A stretch of 64,000 bases of DNA from Dasyornis broadbenti (Eukaryota > Chordata > Aves > Passeriformes > Dasyornithidae). Positions 13,701 to 26,639 of this stretch are shown here, piece by piece. Every line of letters starts with the position of its first letter. The first letter of the stretch is position 1. The translations under genes and the position numbers were made by a program. The stretch spans positions 68,071-132,070 of the forward strand of contig VZRN01002952.1 in the NCBI GenBank assembly GCA_013397935.1, given 5' to 3'. The notes below the pieces were generated by a model. The model did no database searches. It had not been told where the DNA came from and saw only the letters and a program-made list of their open reading frames with translations.

Positions 13701-14022
13701 AAACTCTTGCAAACAGAGGAGGGGGTTGTTACCCTGGAAGAAACAAAAGATGCAAGACAGATGATGCTGATTGAACAATATTTGCTATGCAAAGTGGCAT
13801 TTATAGGGAAGCTGCAAAGTGCCAGGTTTATCAGACAGGACTCAGTACACATTTAAATGCTGATCAACATCTCACCAGTAGCACGGTACCAAGAGTACCC
13901 TGATATGAGAACTCAGCCCAGAATTCTCTGCAGTCACCAAAAACTGACACTGAAGTTACTGCTCAGAAAAATAATTGTTTAAAATGTTCAATAAAAAGCA
14001 TTGTTTTGATGGGGTTGTAAAG

Positions 14023-14275
14023 TCATAGAACCACTGAATGGTTTTGGTTGGAAGGGACCTTAAAGCTCATCCAGTCCCACCCTCCCCCTGGGCAGGGACA
14101 CCTTCCACTGTCCCAGGCTGCTCCAAGCCCCATCCAGCCTGGCCTTGGACACTTCCAGGGATGGGGCAGCCCCAGCTTCTCTGGGAACCTGTGCCTGGGC
14201 CTCATCACCCTCACAGATAAGAATTTCTTCCTAACATCTGATCTAAACCCACCCTACCCATGTCCTTCCCCGTGC
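14023..14275 (-). mobile_element. CR1 LINE 3'-end fragment, antisense
   Basis: Reverse-oriented CR1 starting AGTCATAGAACCACTGAATG and containing TTGGTTGGAAGGGACCTTAA, the CTTGGACACTTCCAGGGATG block and TTTCTTCCTAACATCTGATC. It is very similar to the copies at 8.0 and 23.7 kb, so it probably belongs to the same subfamily. Confidence 0.87.
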
Positions 14276-16777
14276 AGAATCAGGAGAAAGTGGCAGTCAT
14301 CAGGTTGGTGGGTGGTCCCATTTTCACCACGAAAAGAACCATCTTTACCTTAGAAGCATTCTGAGTCAGAACAAATGTGTATCTCCCAACGTGTTCGCAA
14401 CAGGGCATGACTGGGACACACAACGGGCAGGCACAGGCACCCAACACATGTGGGTGGAAAGACAAACTGGGGATCTGGAAATGGTGACCCTCCCACAACA
14501 CCTCAATTCCAGCAGAAGGGCTTAATTCTCAAGGACCTGGGAAAGTCACAAAACAAAGCCAGATATGGGCAAACATCAGAGGCACCAGAAATCCTGTGAT
14601 TTCCAACATCTTTTGAACAGCACCAGTAATTTTCCAAGGCCTCCTGAATCCCCCACCTTCCACAAGCACCCATGAGAAGTTACCCACCTGGCCTGCAAGT
14701 CCAGGGCAGGACTGGAAAAAAGAAATTCAACTACTGACTGTAAGAATCAAGGAAATGGCTTTGGGTTTCCCACATTTCTGAGCAACCAAACAGGACAGCT
14801 AAAGAAAGACGGAAAGCAGGATTCTAATCACAAAGCTATGAAGGAGCAAGTTTTCAGATTCATCCAGCTTTTGTCACTTGGATTTTTTTTCCTACATTCT
14901 AGGCTTTTTTCCTCCATTCTGATACCACCTCATCTGGGCTGTGCTTTTCTATTATTCTTTGCAGTATTTGCAGAGTTCACAGTAAAGACTTGAGACATAT
15001 GTAGGACATATGCAGGAGATATCCTGGAATGATCTCATGTTTACAGCTCAAAGAAGGATCAGAGAGCTGAAAGTTGGTCTGGGTTGTCCCCTAGTGGTGC
15101 CCACCTTTCCTGGGGAGCAGAACCCACAGGAGCTGTGAGTGCTGATTGTGGTGGTCATCCACAAACTGTGACCTGTCCACATTAACCAGGGCTTGTCTCC
15201 TCCCCTGCAGTATTTTCTCCTCAGCTCACAGCATCCCCCAAATTCCTCACTACAGACCTTACCTGGCCATTTGCTCCCACAGCTGCCCCTGTGATGATGA
15301 TTATTCCGACACAAATCCATGATATGATTAAGTTATAGCTACGCTTTTAGAGGCTTTCCCCAGTCTATCATTTATAACTCCAGCTCCGTCCTCCCCCATT
15401 CTGGCAGCACTTTACAGCTCTGTTGCCATTCATAAATTCCTGACAGAGTTCCCATTACATTATCCAGGTTATGTAAAAGGAAATATTGCCCAACACAACA
15501 TTAGTTGTCCTTTACCCCCCAGCTTCACCTCATGAGCTTTAAGTACAGGGAACTGGTGCAGGTTATTCTACCAAAAACACCCAAGGAAAAAGGCTGACTT
15601 CCCAGAAACTTCTCACAAATCTTTGCTCACATTTATCTTCTTTTCTTCAGCTATGCAGTTTAGAGGAACAACTCCATATCTAAAATCTGAAATGCTGCTT
15701 TTTCACTAACAGGTCAAAATTTTGAGTCCAGATCTGCTGCCAACTCTGCCCGTGCACAATTTTTTTAAATTTACTTCTTGCCCAAGTCAAGCCATATGTC
15801 ATCACACAGGCTTTCTTCCTGCATGTTCTTCCATGCTCAGAGCACTGCTTTGTAATTTAATTGGAAAGCTGACAGTTCCAGACATCTTAAATCTCTACAT
15901 GGTCATTCTCCTCCATGTTTGACCTCAGCAACTGCAGGGGCTCCCACGCTTTTACGAAGAGCTTTAAACCTAGGGGAGAAGCTTGTGCTCTAATTTCTTC
16001 CTTTCTGCCTAAATCAACGCCCAGCTCCATGTGCATCCCAGCAGCTTGGATCAGACTCATATACATTGTCCATTGTTCTCTTCTTCCTCCTCACTTCTCT
16101 TTTCCTTTCCATACTCTGAGTCCTCTCTGATGCAATTTCAGCTGTTTTGCTAAGAAAGCTCCTCTCAGGCCACACATGCAGCAGCACAGAAAGCCCAGAA
16201 GAAACTGTGGTATTAAGTGGCTTAAGTGCAATTAACTGAATTGAACTTAATTGAACTTAATTGTCATGGAAACAATCTAATTTAAGCTAAAGAAAAAATC
16301 ATTAGCCCCAGAATTTCACTAAACTTTCATTTCTGTTCTCTCTTCCACCCAAAAACACTAAGGAAGGAGGGAGTTCACCAAAAACTTCAAGTCATGGTAT
16401 TCGCTTAAAAAAACCCAACATAAAATTAATTAAAAGACCCAGCAACAACAACAAAATATAATTGCAAAACCTACATTCAGAAGAAGGAAAGGAATTTCTT
16501 CTTATTCCAGGCACAGAAAGGTCCTTCTAGGGAGGTAAAATCTATTCTATTTTAAAGGATATGCTCCTTCTAGAGAGACGAGTTCCCCTGTACACAGCAC
16601 TGTAACTATTCAGGAGGATACTACAGCTTAACTCCTTTTACTACCCATGTGCTCTAAATTCTGATTATAATTCAACTGCAAAAAATCCCCTTCAAGATAC
16701 TTCAAAGAGGAGCTTTACAAAAGTGATAAAAATTGAAGGATTTGGGTGCTCAGTGTTTCTAGTGGTGTGCTCTTATG

Positions 16778-16802
16778 CCATGGATATCCAGGATATCCAT
16801 GG
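16778..16802. repeat. Near-perfect 25-bp palindrome
   Basis: CCATGGATATCC, one A, then GGATATCCATGG: 12-base arms that are exact reverse complements around a single-base spacer. It may be chance or a short cruciform-forming site. No mobile-element context was recognised. Confidence 0.75.
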
Positions 16803-17889
16803 AAAGCATGCAAAGATTAGATCAATATGTCAGTGGTAAAAAAATAGATCTGTGTCTCCATCCACTCTATCCCACTCAGGTTGTGCACTGATCTTATTAT
16901 CCCTCTTAGGTTCCAAGCATAACCCAGTAATACTCCAAAAAGCAAAGCCAGCCTCTGCCACAAGACATTCTCCCTTCTCCTCACCCACGGGAACACGGAT
17001 GGAGGCGCTCCTGCTTCACTCTGTGCCTCCTTGCTGCTGGAGCCAGATCAAAAGAGCACACCTGGCATCTGAATGGAATGCAGAGAGGTGTGAGGTGGCT
17101 CCTGGATCCCGTGAGGGCTTGTCCAGCAGCCCTCAGCCAGCTCTCACAAGGGTTTTTCCTCTTCACACAGCTTGTCCTCACTGCAAGGGCGTGCTGCACG
17201 TGTCAGCCTGTCAACAAACGTGTCCCACCTCACCGCTGGGAGCAGGAAAACCCCCACTGTTCCTGGGTATTCATGAGGACAACTCCTTCTGAAAGCCAGA
17301 AGCGGTAGGTCAGCAATTCAACTGTAGCTTTTTTTTAAGAGTTGCTGCAGGTGGGGTCTCATGAGGGCACAGGAAAGGAAAAGATGAGAGGCTGAGGAAC
17401 AGCAAACACAGACAGAAAGCTCACAAAACTGGGAGCAATTCCCTGTGACTGGGGGAGTGTTATCCACAAAAAAATGGGTGTTCCACAGCACATACAGAGT
17501 CCAGTCCTTCATAAGAAACCTGACTTACTAGAAGGTGTGTAAATTTCCCGGAGATTTAATTGCAGCTCGTAGCTTTGACTAAGTGAAGCTGCTGCGAGCT
17601 GAAGTTTGGTTGTGACTGTCAGGGCAAAAGGAGAACTGTTTGAAACTCAGCCACTCAAGTGCCTCGTGCTTCAGAGACAGGCAATTCTCGAGCAGAGTTT
17701 GTTTTACAAACGTATTACGGTCATCTGCAGGAAATGAATTGTCAGTGGTGCTGTGCAGCAGCATCGGAGCCCACCAGGCTCTGCACAGGCAGAGAAGGTG
17801 TCCAGGAGCTCCCTCTGCCAGGGTTGGGCTCCAGGACCTCGAAACGTGGAGCCCAGCACCAAAGGCAGGGAGGTCTTCATCCCTGAGAG

Positions 17890-18165
17890 ATCAAAGAATC
17901 GTGGAATCATTCAGTTGGAAAAGCCTTTGATCAAGTCCAACCATTCCCCCAGCACTGCCGTATTCACCACTAACCTGTGTCCCCAAGTATCCACAAGACT
18001 TTTGAACACTTCCAGGGATGGTGATTTCACCACTGTCCTGGGCAGCTGTGCCAGTGTCTGATCACTCTTCCAGTGAAGAAATTTTCCCCAAAAGCCAATC
18101 TAAACTTCCTCTGGCACAGCTTGAGGCCTCTTTCCCCCTTGAGCCTCCTCCCCAGGTAAACACAC
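17890..18165 (-). mobile_element. CR1 LINE 3'-end fragment, older subfamily, antisense
   Basis: Reverse-oriented CR1 beginning AAAGAATCGTGGAATCATTC and continuing with TCAAGTCCAACCATTCCCCC and the block TCACTCTTCCAGTGAAGAAA. The middle region differs from the copies at 8, 14 and 23.7 kb, so it is a different and more diverged CR1 subfamily. Confidence 0.78.
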
Positions 18166-20292
18166 TCAAACTTCTGTGTGTGTTTTCCACATTGGAAACC
18201 AGATCGGCATTTGAAATTTTTTTAACGAAACCTCTGAAAGCAGTGAGGTCTGCACTACCTTTCTAGTATTCAATATTTATTATGGACACTTTACAGAAAG
18301 GCTGTCAAGTGCTGTTGGTTCCATTCCCAAAAATCAATCATTTTAGGGCATCACATTCCAAATGGGGAGAGGACAGAACTGGAGCAAGACCAGTACAGTG
18401 GGAGCAGACTCCAAAGAGCAGCTCATCTCTCCAGACATTTGCTCTGTTTGAGACTGGATTTTCTTTAAAACTCCCAGAGTATCCCACATTTCTGTGGCTG
18501 ATCCACGTACAAAGACAAAACACTATCGCGAATCAATCAGCAATTTTTACATTATTTCCTCCTAATTGTTTACAGTACCTACAAAGCAAAATTTAGACCT
18601 GGAAATTCACACCTATTCCCCCACATTAGGCTGTTGGGGGAAATCAGTGATTGTTCTACCAACCTGATCCTGATAAATCCTGATAATTCCAATGTTCAGT
18701 TCAGTCCTCACTGCTCCTGGCTAAGTATCCTACTACCCTGACCTTTACCTACTCGGCAGAAGCAGCTCAAATGCCCTCTAGTGTGTTTTCAGAACATTCA
18801 GTCCATGCTTTTCCCAAGTTTTTGGTATGAAATGAGAGGGCTTGTCTTTGGTTTGAAGCATTTCTATAGGTCCATAGAATTTCATGACTTAAGCCACTGT
18901 GAAGAACAGGTTGACTGCAAAACTGATGGTGATTGTGATTTTTTAATAAAATCGCTGAATGCGAGTTATGGCTACTTTCACTTTATGCCCAAAACAGTGA
19001 AATTTACTCAACATATCTGAAATTTTCATGACCATTATATCTGCTTGTGGAGTGTTACTGTTGTTGGATTGTTGCTCTTGATATAAAAGGGTTTAGAGCA
19101 TCACCATTCTAGGAAAAAAAAAAAAATTATGGTAGTTCTATTTACTTTCCAAAATTCTTATAAGCCCAAACTTTTAATATTTATCAAAGTTGATTTGATT
19201 TTTCTTCCTCCCCCATATTTAGTGACTCCAACAAACATTTCCTGAACTGCTCAAGTGATTCTGACCTCTCCATTTGAATTACTTTCCTAGCTGATTCAAC
19301 CCGAAGAAATTTGGCCCTTTTAAAGCTATTCACAGTCTGAATAATGAACGTGTTGAGATCATCTCGGAGCACATGTCTCTGGAAGCCTTCCTGGCCGGGC
19401 TGCACAGGCTTTGAAATAAGCTTCCTGTTTGAGCTAATTCTGATGTAGCTCCAGTCGTGTGCACACCATGTGAGCGAACAGACTCAGGCACCAAATGCGT
19501 TTGTTTTTTCGAGACTGAAGGTGGAAATGGGAAGAGCACAGGCTGGGGACTGATATTGTTTCAGACATCTTGCAGAGGAGTTAAATTCTCAGAGCTGACT
19601 TGAAAGAAATGCCAGAGAAATAAATATCTGTTCTGGTAGTACCAATGGCCCGTCCACTTTACTAGCAGCTGCCAGTAAATGCTAAAGTAAACAGCTTGGG
19701 AATGTAAGGGTAGCAACAGGAGGAGCACATTCCCAGTATTGGCCTGCTGGAATTCAGTGATGTTTGTTTTAAGAACAGAAAGAAGAAAATTAAGAGTAAG
19801 AATAATGGAAATAAGGACAGGCTGAGCTGTGGGATGTTTTCAAAGGAAGAGTCCTGTCCTTTGGCTCACGGTTTCACAGATTGGAGCACTGGAAATGGGT
19901 CTCTCCAATTCTCCTCTGGACTTAGCCAGGCATGAAAACTCCAATACCTTTCCCCCAATTTTCTCTAAACACTTAATCCTACTCCACACTTAACAGTCTT
20001 TTCTATTACTTCTTAGACCTGGGAAAATGTAGGAGTCTATTTAAAACACTGGCAACTTTCCAAGCAGCAGCAGCAGCTGTGCTCAGATCGGCTCTCCCTG
20101 ATGGAAATTTTCTCTTCTTGTACTCAAACTGTATCACACCATGATCCCATCAATGTATTTCCTTCAAATGTTCCAGCCAGAAGCAGAAAAGTAGCACTCC
20201 TGTGAATGGGAGAGAAAATGAGATTCTATCTCGATTGGAATAGGGATCACATGAAATAGGGATTATGTCCTGGTACTGTCATGACTTTCCTT

Positions 20293-20360
20293 TCCACACT
20301 TGCAAATATTTTTCCACACTGCAAATATTTTAATAAGAAACACTGATGAGTGTTTCTTAT
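20293..20360. repeat. Short tandem duplication followed by a 12-bp hairpin
   Basis: TTCCACAC-tGCAAATATTTT occurs twice in succession (20292–20330). It is followed at 20333–20360 by a perfect stem: ATAAGAAACACT, loop GATG, AGTGTTTCTTAT. No RNA gene family was recognised. The stem is too short for a typical microRNA precursor. Confidence 0.7.
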
Positions 20361-20929
20361 AGGGGTTAATAGGAATTGGGGAAGGGGAGGAGGGTTATGA
20401 AACTCAGTGGAGTTTTCTGTAGTTAACATACAATAAATAGTGATTTTAGACACGGGCTGATTTGACTTAGCATGAAAATAGATGTTTTGGTCTTAGTGGC
20501 ATGTTCTTGAGATAAGCATCAGTCACTATTAGTACCTGATTTCACTCTCGAAATCAAGAGTACTTGACCTTTCTACCCAGATCCATGAACAGTTAAACAC
20601 CTTTATGAGTTGCCAAATATGCCTGAATTAGTCTGAGTACATTTTCTCTGGAAGGACATTTTGTACCTCTCTGACATGCAGTTACAGATGCAAGGGCTTT
20701 GTATAAATAGCACAAGAATAGCTTTGGATACATAATTTTTAAAAGTTCCTCCTCTCCTCAGTTCCTCTGCTTTCTAGCAAATTTCCATGGAAGATGGAAA
20801 ACTCAGCAGTGTTTCTGTTTATTTGAGAAGCAACCATTCACACAGCGAAGCTCATTTTGGACCTTTCCCTTTTATTTTGTCCTTGCAAAGAGTAACTCAG
20901 GGCAAAATTCAGAAAAGCTCCTTGGACTC

Positions 20930-20973
20930 CTCAGTCATTGACTGAGATTCAGGATGAGCAGTAGCTCATCCTG
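20930..20973. repeat. Two adjacent perfect inverted repeats
   Basis: The first is CTCAGTCA-T-TGACTGAG at 20930–20946. Three bases later comes CAGGATGAGC-AGTA-GCTCATCCTG at 20950–20973. Both have exact arms (8 and 10 bp). The sequence is non-coding and its function is unknown. Confidence 0.7.
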
Positions 20974-21134
20974 TGGGGATATTTTTACATTTGATCAGTG
21001 CTGAGACTCTTGACCCCAAAGCTCCCCCAACACTGATGAAGAAGACGAGTTAAAACCATTCAGTTCAGTGTGCATTCAGAACTATTCTATTCACTTCAGT
21101 TTTTCAGCCCAGCAAAGAAATTTACTCCTGGAGT

Positions 21135-21162
21135 GAGGAGGAGGAGGAGGAGGAGGAGGAGA
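21135..21162 (+). repeat. (GGA)n microsatellite
   Basis: About nine GAG/GGA units. Read on the minus strand it gives a proline run (PPPPPPPP) in an open frame, which is the only reason that frame looks protein-like. Confidence 0.85.
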
Positions 21163-22521
21163 AAGGCACTGCTGCTGCCAGTCTAACTCGAGTGGGCCTG
21201 CAGGACAGACTAAATAGCAGAGAAATCGTCCCAAAAAAATTAAAAAATCATTTATCGTAAATATGTTGGACTGATGATTTCTTTGAACAGAACCCAGAAC
21301 TTCTCTCAGATAATCAAATGCTGTGTCCAAATATTCTTCAGATACAACACAGGCAGAGTTTTCCTGTGCCAAGAGAAAATCACATTTCATAGTAAGGGTA
21401 GAGCAGGCAGAGTGGTGGTGCCCCAGATATAACAATAACCAAATGTTAATAATGCTGAAGCTTTTTAACTCCAAAATATCATTTGTCTGTTTGTTTTAAA
21501 AGCTGCCTTTCTTGATGGAAAGCCATCCATACTCAGAGAAATAGGAGAATAAATGCGCTTCCTAGGCTTCTTCAGTTCACTTCTTTTCTTCTGTTTAACT
21601 AACAAACAAATTTATACCTTTGAAGTCCATAAACAGGTTCAGATTTTCCTTTGCCTTGGGTTTCAAAGAGTATTTCTCTGTGATACTGAGCACCTGTTAC
21701 AGCTCATTCATCATCTGCTGCTCCTGTCCTTGTACTGAAACTTGAAAAAATGCCTAAACATCAACTCCCAGCTTAAAGCAGTTTTGTGGAAGCAGACACT
21801 TGTCTTTAAGGATTTCTGCTGTCTGCTGGGTATCCCCTCCACCACCACCACAAGATGCAAGCCCTGTGAGTGCCACTCAGCCCCTGCTGTCAGTGAAATC
21901 TTCATCTCCTGCCAGCTGGAGGCAGCTCTGAACTGCAGCCGGGCTCTGCTGGAGGGAGCACACCCAGCAATGCATCCCTCCCTCCCCAGCAGCTGACCCA
22001 ACTCCCAGTCCTCACTGGTGGAACTGGTGTTTCTCATGGTGTTACAAATCACCCCCATCACCGGTGTCAGTCAAGTGAGAGGCAGAGAGGACGTGGCACG
22101 TTTCACCACTCACTTCTCTGATTTCACATTCCAGCCGTGATGCATTTTTGAAGGACCACAGAAATGTGCAGTTTAAAACCTGTCTAGTAAACTTCCTTGA
22201 TCCTGAGGCATAAGCTTTGAATTTGAGTAACTTTCTTTTTTTCCATTGCCCTTTGGAGCAGTTTCCTTTTTCTACTTGGCTCGAACAATTTTCAAGTCAA
22301 GACAGCAGCAGCAGCCACAGCGTGTTCCCTCCTGTGCTGCAGATTGTGAGTCAGGGCCTTTGGGACTTCCATGCTGACTGCATGAAATTCCACATTCCCC
22401 CAGGGGATTGCCCCAGGGGTATTCCTGGAACGGCTGGTAAGGTTTGGAGCCTGTAGAGCACCCTGGGTTTCTGCTGTTGCTGCTTTCCAGGCTAAGGGCA
22501 GAGCTGCACACCCTCGCCTAG

Positions 22522-22562
22522 CTCATAGAATCATTAAGGTTGGAAAAGATGATGGAATACAG
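22522..22562 (-). mobile_element. Very short CR1 3'-end remnant, antisense
   Basis: CATAGAATCATTAAGGTTGG followed by AAAAGATGATGG matches the extreme 3' end of CR1 elements (reverse orientation) and then similarity stops. Either a severely truncated insertion or a decayed copy. Confidence 0.55.
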
Positions 22563-23660
22563 CTCAGAGATTAGCAGAGCTTTTTAATAGGCTTTCTGTA
22601 ATAAACAGTCCCAGAGCACTATGAAATAAGTCACTCTTAGACCCTTTTATATGTATTAGATTTTAATTCCCTAAAGAGAACAGATTATATGGGAGTAAAC
22701 CACAGGGCTGAGCTAGGACAAGACTCAAGAACTTACAGTTCTGGCATTGCTCCAGTGGCCCAATCTCTGCAGAAAATCTCCACTCCACACTGGTTGTGAT
22801 GTGTCCCCTGGACCTGTGGAAGCTTACTGAGCCCAGAGGCAATGAACACACAAAGGTTCTGAAAAAACAGCCTTTTCCTTTCTCACTGGGCATTGAGAGC
22901 AGGGAACACTGGCAGTACCCTGAGGTGCTCAGTGTGTACGAATGATGCTCAGAATGTCAGTCCTTCTCACTGGGAAGGCTGTAAACACAGGAGAAAAGTC
23001 CACGTGCAAGTGGGACCCCGTTCTCCCGGGAGCTGCTCACACTGTAATCCACAGCAGAGACTCTTTGGCCTGGGCCAGATGAATTAATCCCTGTCCAGCT
23101 GTCCCAGGCCCCCTGTGACTCCTCATGGAATCAGTTCCATCCCTCATTTTCCACGCTGACCCAAACAGCCAGATTAGCGCAAAAAGACCTCAGCCATCAC
23201 ACATAGCAGAAGAATTCCTTCTAATTAAACTTGAGCAAGAGTTTTGATAACCTGTTTTTCCTTAGTGTTTTTTGCAGTTTGACAGATCATGTTATTATCT
23301 TCTAGGCCAGGTTTCCTGGGAAACAAAGCATCCCCCTACTTTTCTAATCCTTCCAGGGAAATGAAGCCAAATTAAAACATTTCATGAGCATTCATTACAT
23401 TTTATCAGAGATGTTTCATGGATATATCAACATTAACTGCCCAGAATGTGCTACTGCGTAATAGGGAGCAGAAACAATTAAAGTTGCTTTTTCAGAGTCT
23501 ACTTCATGTCCAGGCACAACATGAACCAGGGATGAAGGCTCCTCTGTGGCAGTTCTGTGTTTTGGTCAAGGAAACTCCACTGCTGAGACCTGGATATTGC
23601 TACGGCAAAAGTGTGTGAAAGAGGCTCTTCCCATGGACACCAACTCCAGCTCCTGCTACA

Positions 23661-24203
23661 CATCACAGAATCCCAGAATGGTCTGGGTGGGAAAGGACCT
23701 TAAGGGTCATCCAGTCCCACCCCCTGCCATGGGCAGGGACACCTTCCACTCTCCCAGGTTGCTCCAAGCCCCATCCAACCTGGCCTTGGACACTTCCAGG
23801 AATCCAGGGGCAGCCACAGCTTCTCTGGGCACCCTGTGCCACGACCTCCCCACTCTCCCAGGAAAGAGTTTCTTCCTAACGTCCCATCTAAGCCTGCCCT
23901 CTGGCAGTGGGAAGCCATTCCCCCTTGTCCTGTCACTCCAGGACCTTGTGTCTCTCCATCTTCCTTGTCCAGCCCTTCAGTCCTGGAAGGCCACAATTAG
24001 ATCACCCTGAAGCTTCTCTTTTCCAGCCTGAATAATTCAAATTCCCTCAGCCTTTCCTCACAGCAGAGCTCTCCGCCCCTCTAATAATCCTGGTGCCTCC
24101 TCTGGACTCTCTCCAGCAGCTCCATGTACTTCCTGTGCTGGGCCCCAGGGCTGGAGGCAGTTCTGCAGGTGGGGTCTCAGCTGAGAGAGGCAGAGGGGCA
24201 GAT
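23661..24203 (-). mobile_element. CR1 LINE fragment reaching into the ORF2 C-terminus, antisense
   Basis: The longest copy of this CR1 subfamily here (about 540 bp). It begins CATCACAGAATCCCAGAATG and runs through the full 3' UTR-like part. It continues through CAGCCTTTCCTCACAGCAGA and CTCTCCAGCAGCTCCATGTA to GGTGGGGTCTCAGCTGAGAG. The last part corresponds to the end of the CR1 reverse-transcriptase frame, in reverse. It is broken by stops and does not encode a protein. Confidence 0.88.
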
Positions 24204-25389
24204 ATGGAAGCTTCTTTCCCTTGAAAAGGGAAGATTTAGTGGGAATGTTCCTCTGGAATACTCACATCTGAGAGGCTGTGCAGGCTGGGGCTGCTACAAG
24301 AGCCTGTGAACCAGATCATCCTCTGCTCCTGCCCACCAAAATCACACACAAGACAGGCATCTGGGTAAGTACCAAGGACCACTCACCTGCACCTTGCAGA
24401 GGGACCCAGCAGGAAGAGCTGCTGAATCCAAGTGCAATTGTGCAGCTCACATCTAGCTGAGTAGAGAGAAACCAGGCCCAGGAGCAGTAGGAATCTGCGA
24501 AGAGAGGATATAACTGGTAATTGGATAAATCTCCCTTATTTGTTTGGTGGACAGCATGGAGGGGACTCCAAATGCCAAACTGGGACTGGGAATGGCTTGT
24601 TGGGACACAACAGCAGAGAAAGCTGGGTGTTCTTCTATCTTCCTTTCCATTTAGGCCTTTAAGGGGTGATGCTAGAAATAAAATCTGGATCATGCTTGCT
24701 GTAGAAATCATGCAGTTTGCAGGATTCTGGGATTTTACACCCTTGCAATGCATTCTCTGAGAAGCAGCTTTCAGAGACAGGCTGGGATTTAAAACACAGC
24801 AAATTCTGAACACTCCTGAAAAGAGAAAACCAGGCCAGTGCAGTTGTCAGGGCATCCAACCAGTTCTCAACAGCCCCATATGAGCTTTGCAGACACAGCC
24901 AGCATGCAAGTGCCTGATGCAAAGCAAGTAAATATACTGAAAAAAAAATCTAAAAGCATGGAAGGAAACAAAGGAGGAGACGATTTGCCCAGACAGTTGG
25001 AGAAGTACAGTCCCTTCTGACCTCCTTTGTATTCCAGGGAGCAATTCCTGAGCTGCATTCAGAGACAGAGACAGTGTTGCCAGGCCCAGAATTCCGGCAA
25101 TTACTCATTGGAAATGGAAACGGCAACACAGATGCCAAAGGTATGATGCAAGTTTCATTGTCCCTGGAAGAATGGGAATCCAGTTTGGGTTTTTGGCTGT
25201 TTGCTTGGAATTTAAAATCAGTTGTAGTTCCACATAAATTAAATATTTAAGTCAGGGAATATGATTATTTTTGTTGAGAAAGCTCCTCCTCATTCCCTGG
25301 CTGATGTTTCTCCAAAGGGCTATTTTGAACCTTGAACAGGGAATCTGAGTTTATCATGCATGGAAACAGCTGAGAAACAGGAAGCAGAT

Positions 25390-25672
25390 AGGACAGGGGG
25401 AATGGCTTTAAACTGCCAGAGGGCGGGGTTAGATGAGATTCTGGGAAAGAATTCCTGACTTTGAGGGTGGGGAAGCCCTGGCACAGGCTGCCCAGAGAAG
25501 CTGTGGCTGCCCCTGGATTCCTGGAACTGTCCAAGGCCAAGCTGGACAGGGCTTGGAGCAGCCTGGGATAGTGGAAGGTGTTTCTGCCCATGGCAGGGGT
25601 GGGACTGGATGAGTTTTAAGGTCCCACCCAACCGAAACCATTCAATAATTTTATCTATAATTCTATGAAATC
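25390..25672 (+). mobile_element. CR1 LINE 3'-end fragment
   Basis: Sense-orientation CR1 with GGGGAATGGCTTTAAACTGC, GGAAGCCCTGGCACAGGCTG, GGAGCAGCCTGGGATAGTGG and a tail ending ATAATTCTATGAAATC, which retains one octamer-like TTCTATGA unit. Minus-strand open frames of 70–119 codons across it are shadows of the repeat. Confidence 0.87.
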
Positions 25673-26639
25673 TGAACAATCCTCTGCAGAGTTAAGAAAC
25701 ACTCATAGGAGAGTTGCTGTTCACAAAGCATAAAACTGGAATTGTAAACCACTTAAGAGACAGCAAAACGCTGGAAAGGAAAAACAATATTGTGTTCTCC
25801 TGATATCTCAAAAGTCAATGGGTTACCAGAGAACCATTTGGAAGACTGAAAAACAGAGGTAGGGAAGGTCAGATCTGGAAGGAGAATGGCAAAATTCAGG
25901 CCTGTACAAATACATTTTTAAATATTTTAATTCTCAATTCAGTTTAAGGGTGATATTTATGGGAATAATAACTCAGGCTTTCTTCTAGCAATTGAAATTA
26001 AACTGCACTTGCTTAAGCAAGGACAGTTTCTTATCCATCTGTCACTATAAGTACAAATAATTCCATGTGTTTTGTAGTATCTGAACAGCTAGAGCTACAG
26101 TTGGATAACACTTCCCTGAAAAGTTTCCTAGCATGGTCTGCAACCAGAAAATAACCAAAGCCAAATAGTCTTTGCCCCGGGATCTGCATAATTGTAAATC
26201 TAACTGCAAAGAAATCACCAGACTTGAAGTCTGTTACAAGTATCCGCATGCTTGTGTCATCTGAGAACCTCAGGAGGAAAGGACACTTTGATAACAGAAG
26301 GGTCTTTAATATAAAAAGCAATAAAATCCCTGGATTTTGAAGCTGGACATGTTCAAGATGGAAATCTCCCTCTTCCCAGCAAACAGGACTAACTAGAGCA
26401 GCTCATGGAACAATGTTGTGAATTGTCTACCAAGAAAATGCCTCCTTCACAATCTGATAATCCTACTGACAGAAACGTTATTCCCCTCTTCTTTCCTTCA
26501 TGATACCGATTTGTTGCATACAATCTATTAAATAAAAACACTGACCACCTTTGTGCTTTTGCTCAAAAATCCCTTTATCGATCGCAAACTGGGAAATCAC
26601 AACCATTATCACAAGAAGCTCCAGGGCTGTAGCGCCGTT

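Larger units (their letters stand above)
1140..26630. other. NGF–TSPAN2 intergenic region, no supported gene
   Basis: About 25 kb of AT-rich DNA. The open frames here are short, carry no recognisable domain and often lie inside CR1 copies. The listed CR1 fragments, low-complexity tracts and hairpins are what can be supported. Cis-regulatory elements for NGF or TSPAN2 may be present, but none can be named from a single sequence. Confidence 0.7.

Noticed and set aside
18758..18786. CTCF-like GCCCTCTAGTG core
   Set aside because: Flanking bases fit the consensus poorly and there is no CpG context.
21091..21474. 127-codon minus-strand frame with a polyproline run
   Set aside because: The proline run is the (GGA)n microsatellite, and the rest has no recognisable domain.
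23546..24010. 154-codon frame and similar frames at 3.0, 8.1, 10.4, 14.1, 25.4, 36.3, 52.4 and 58.0 kb
   Set aside because: They fall in CR1 3' ends. Their similar peptides (e.g. GRDTFHYPRLLQAPSSLALD) come from the repeat, not from a gene family.
26031..26321. 96-codon minus-strand frame vaguely resembling an extracellular domain
   Set aside because: It lacks a conserved cysteine pattern and splice sites. The resemblance is not specific.
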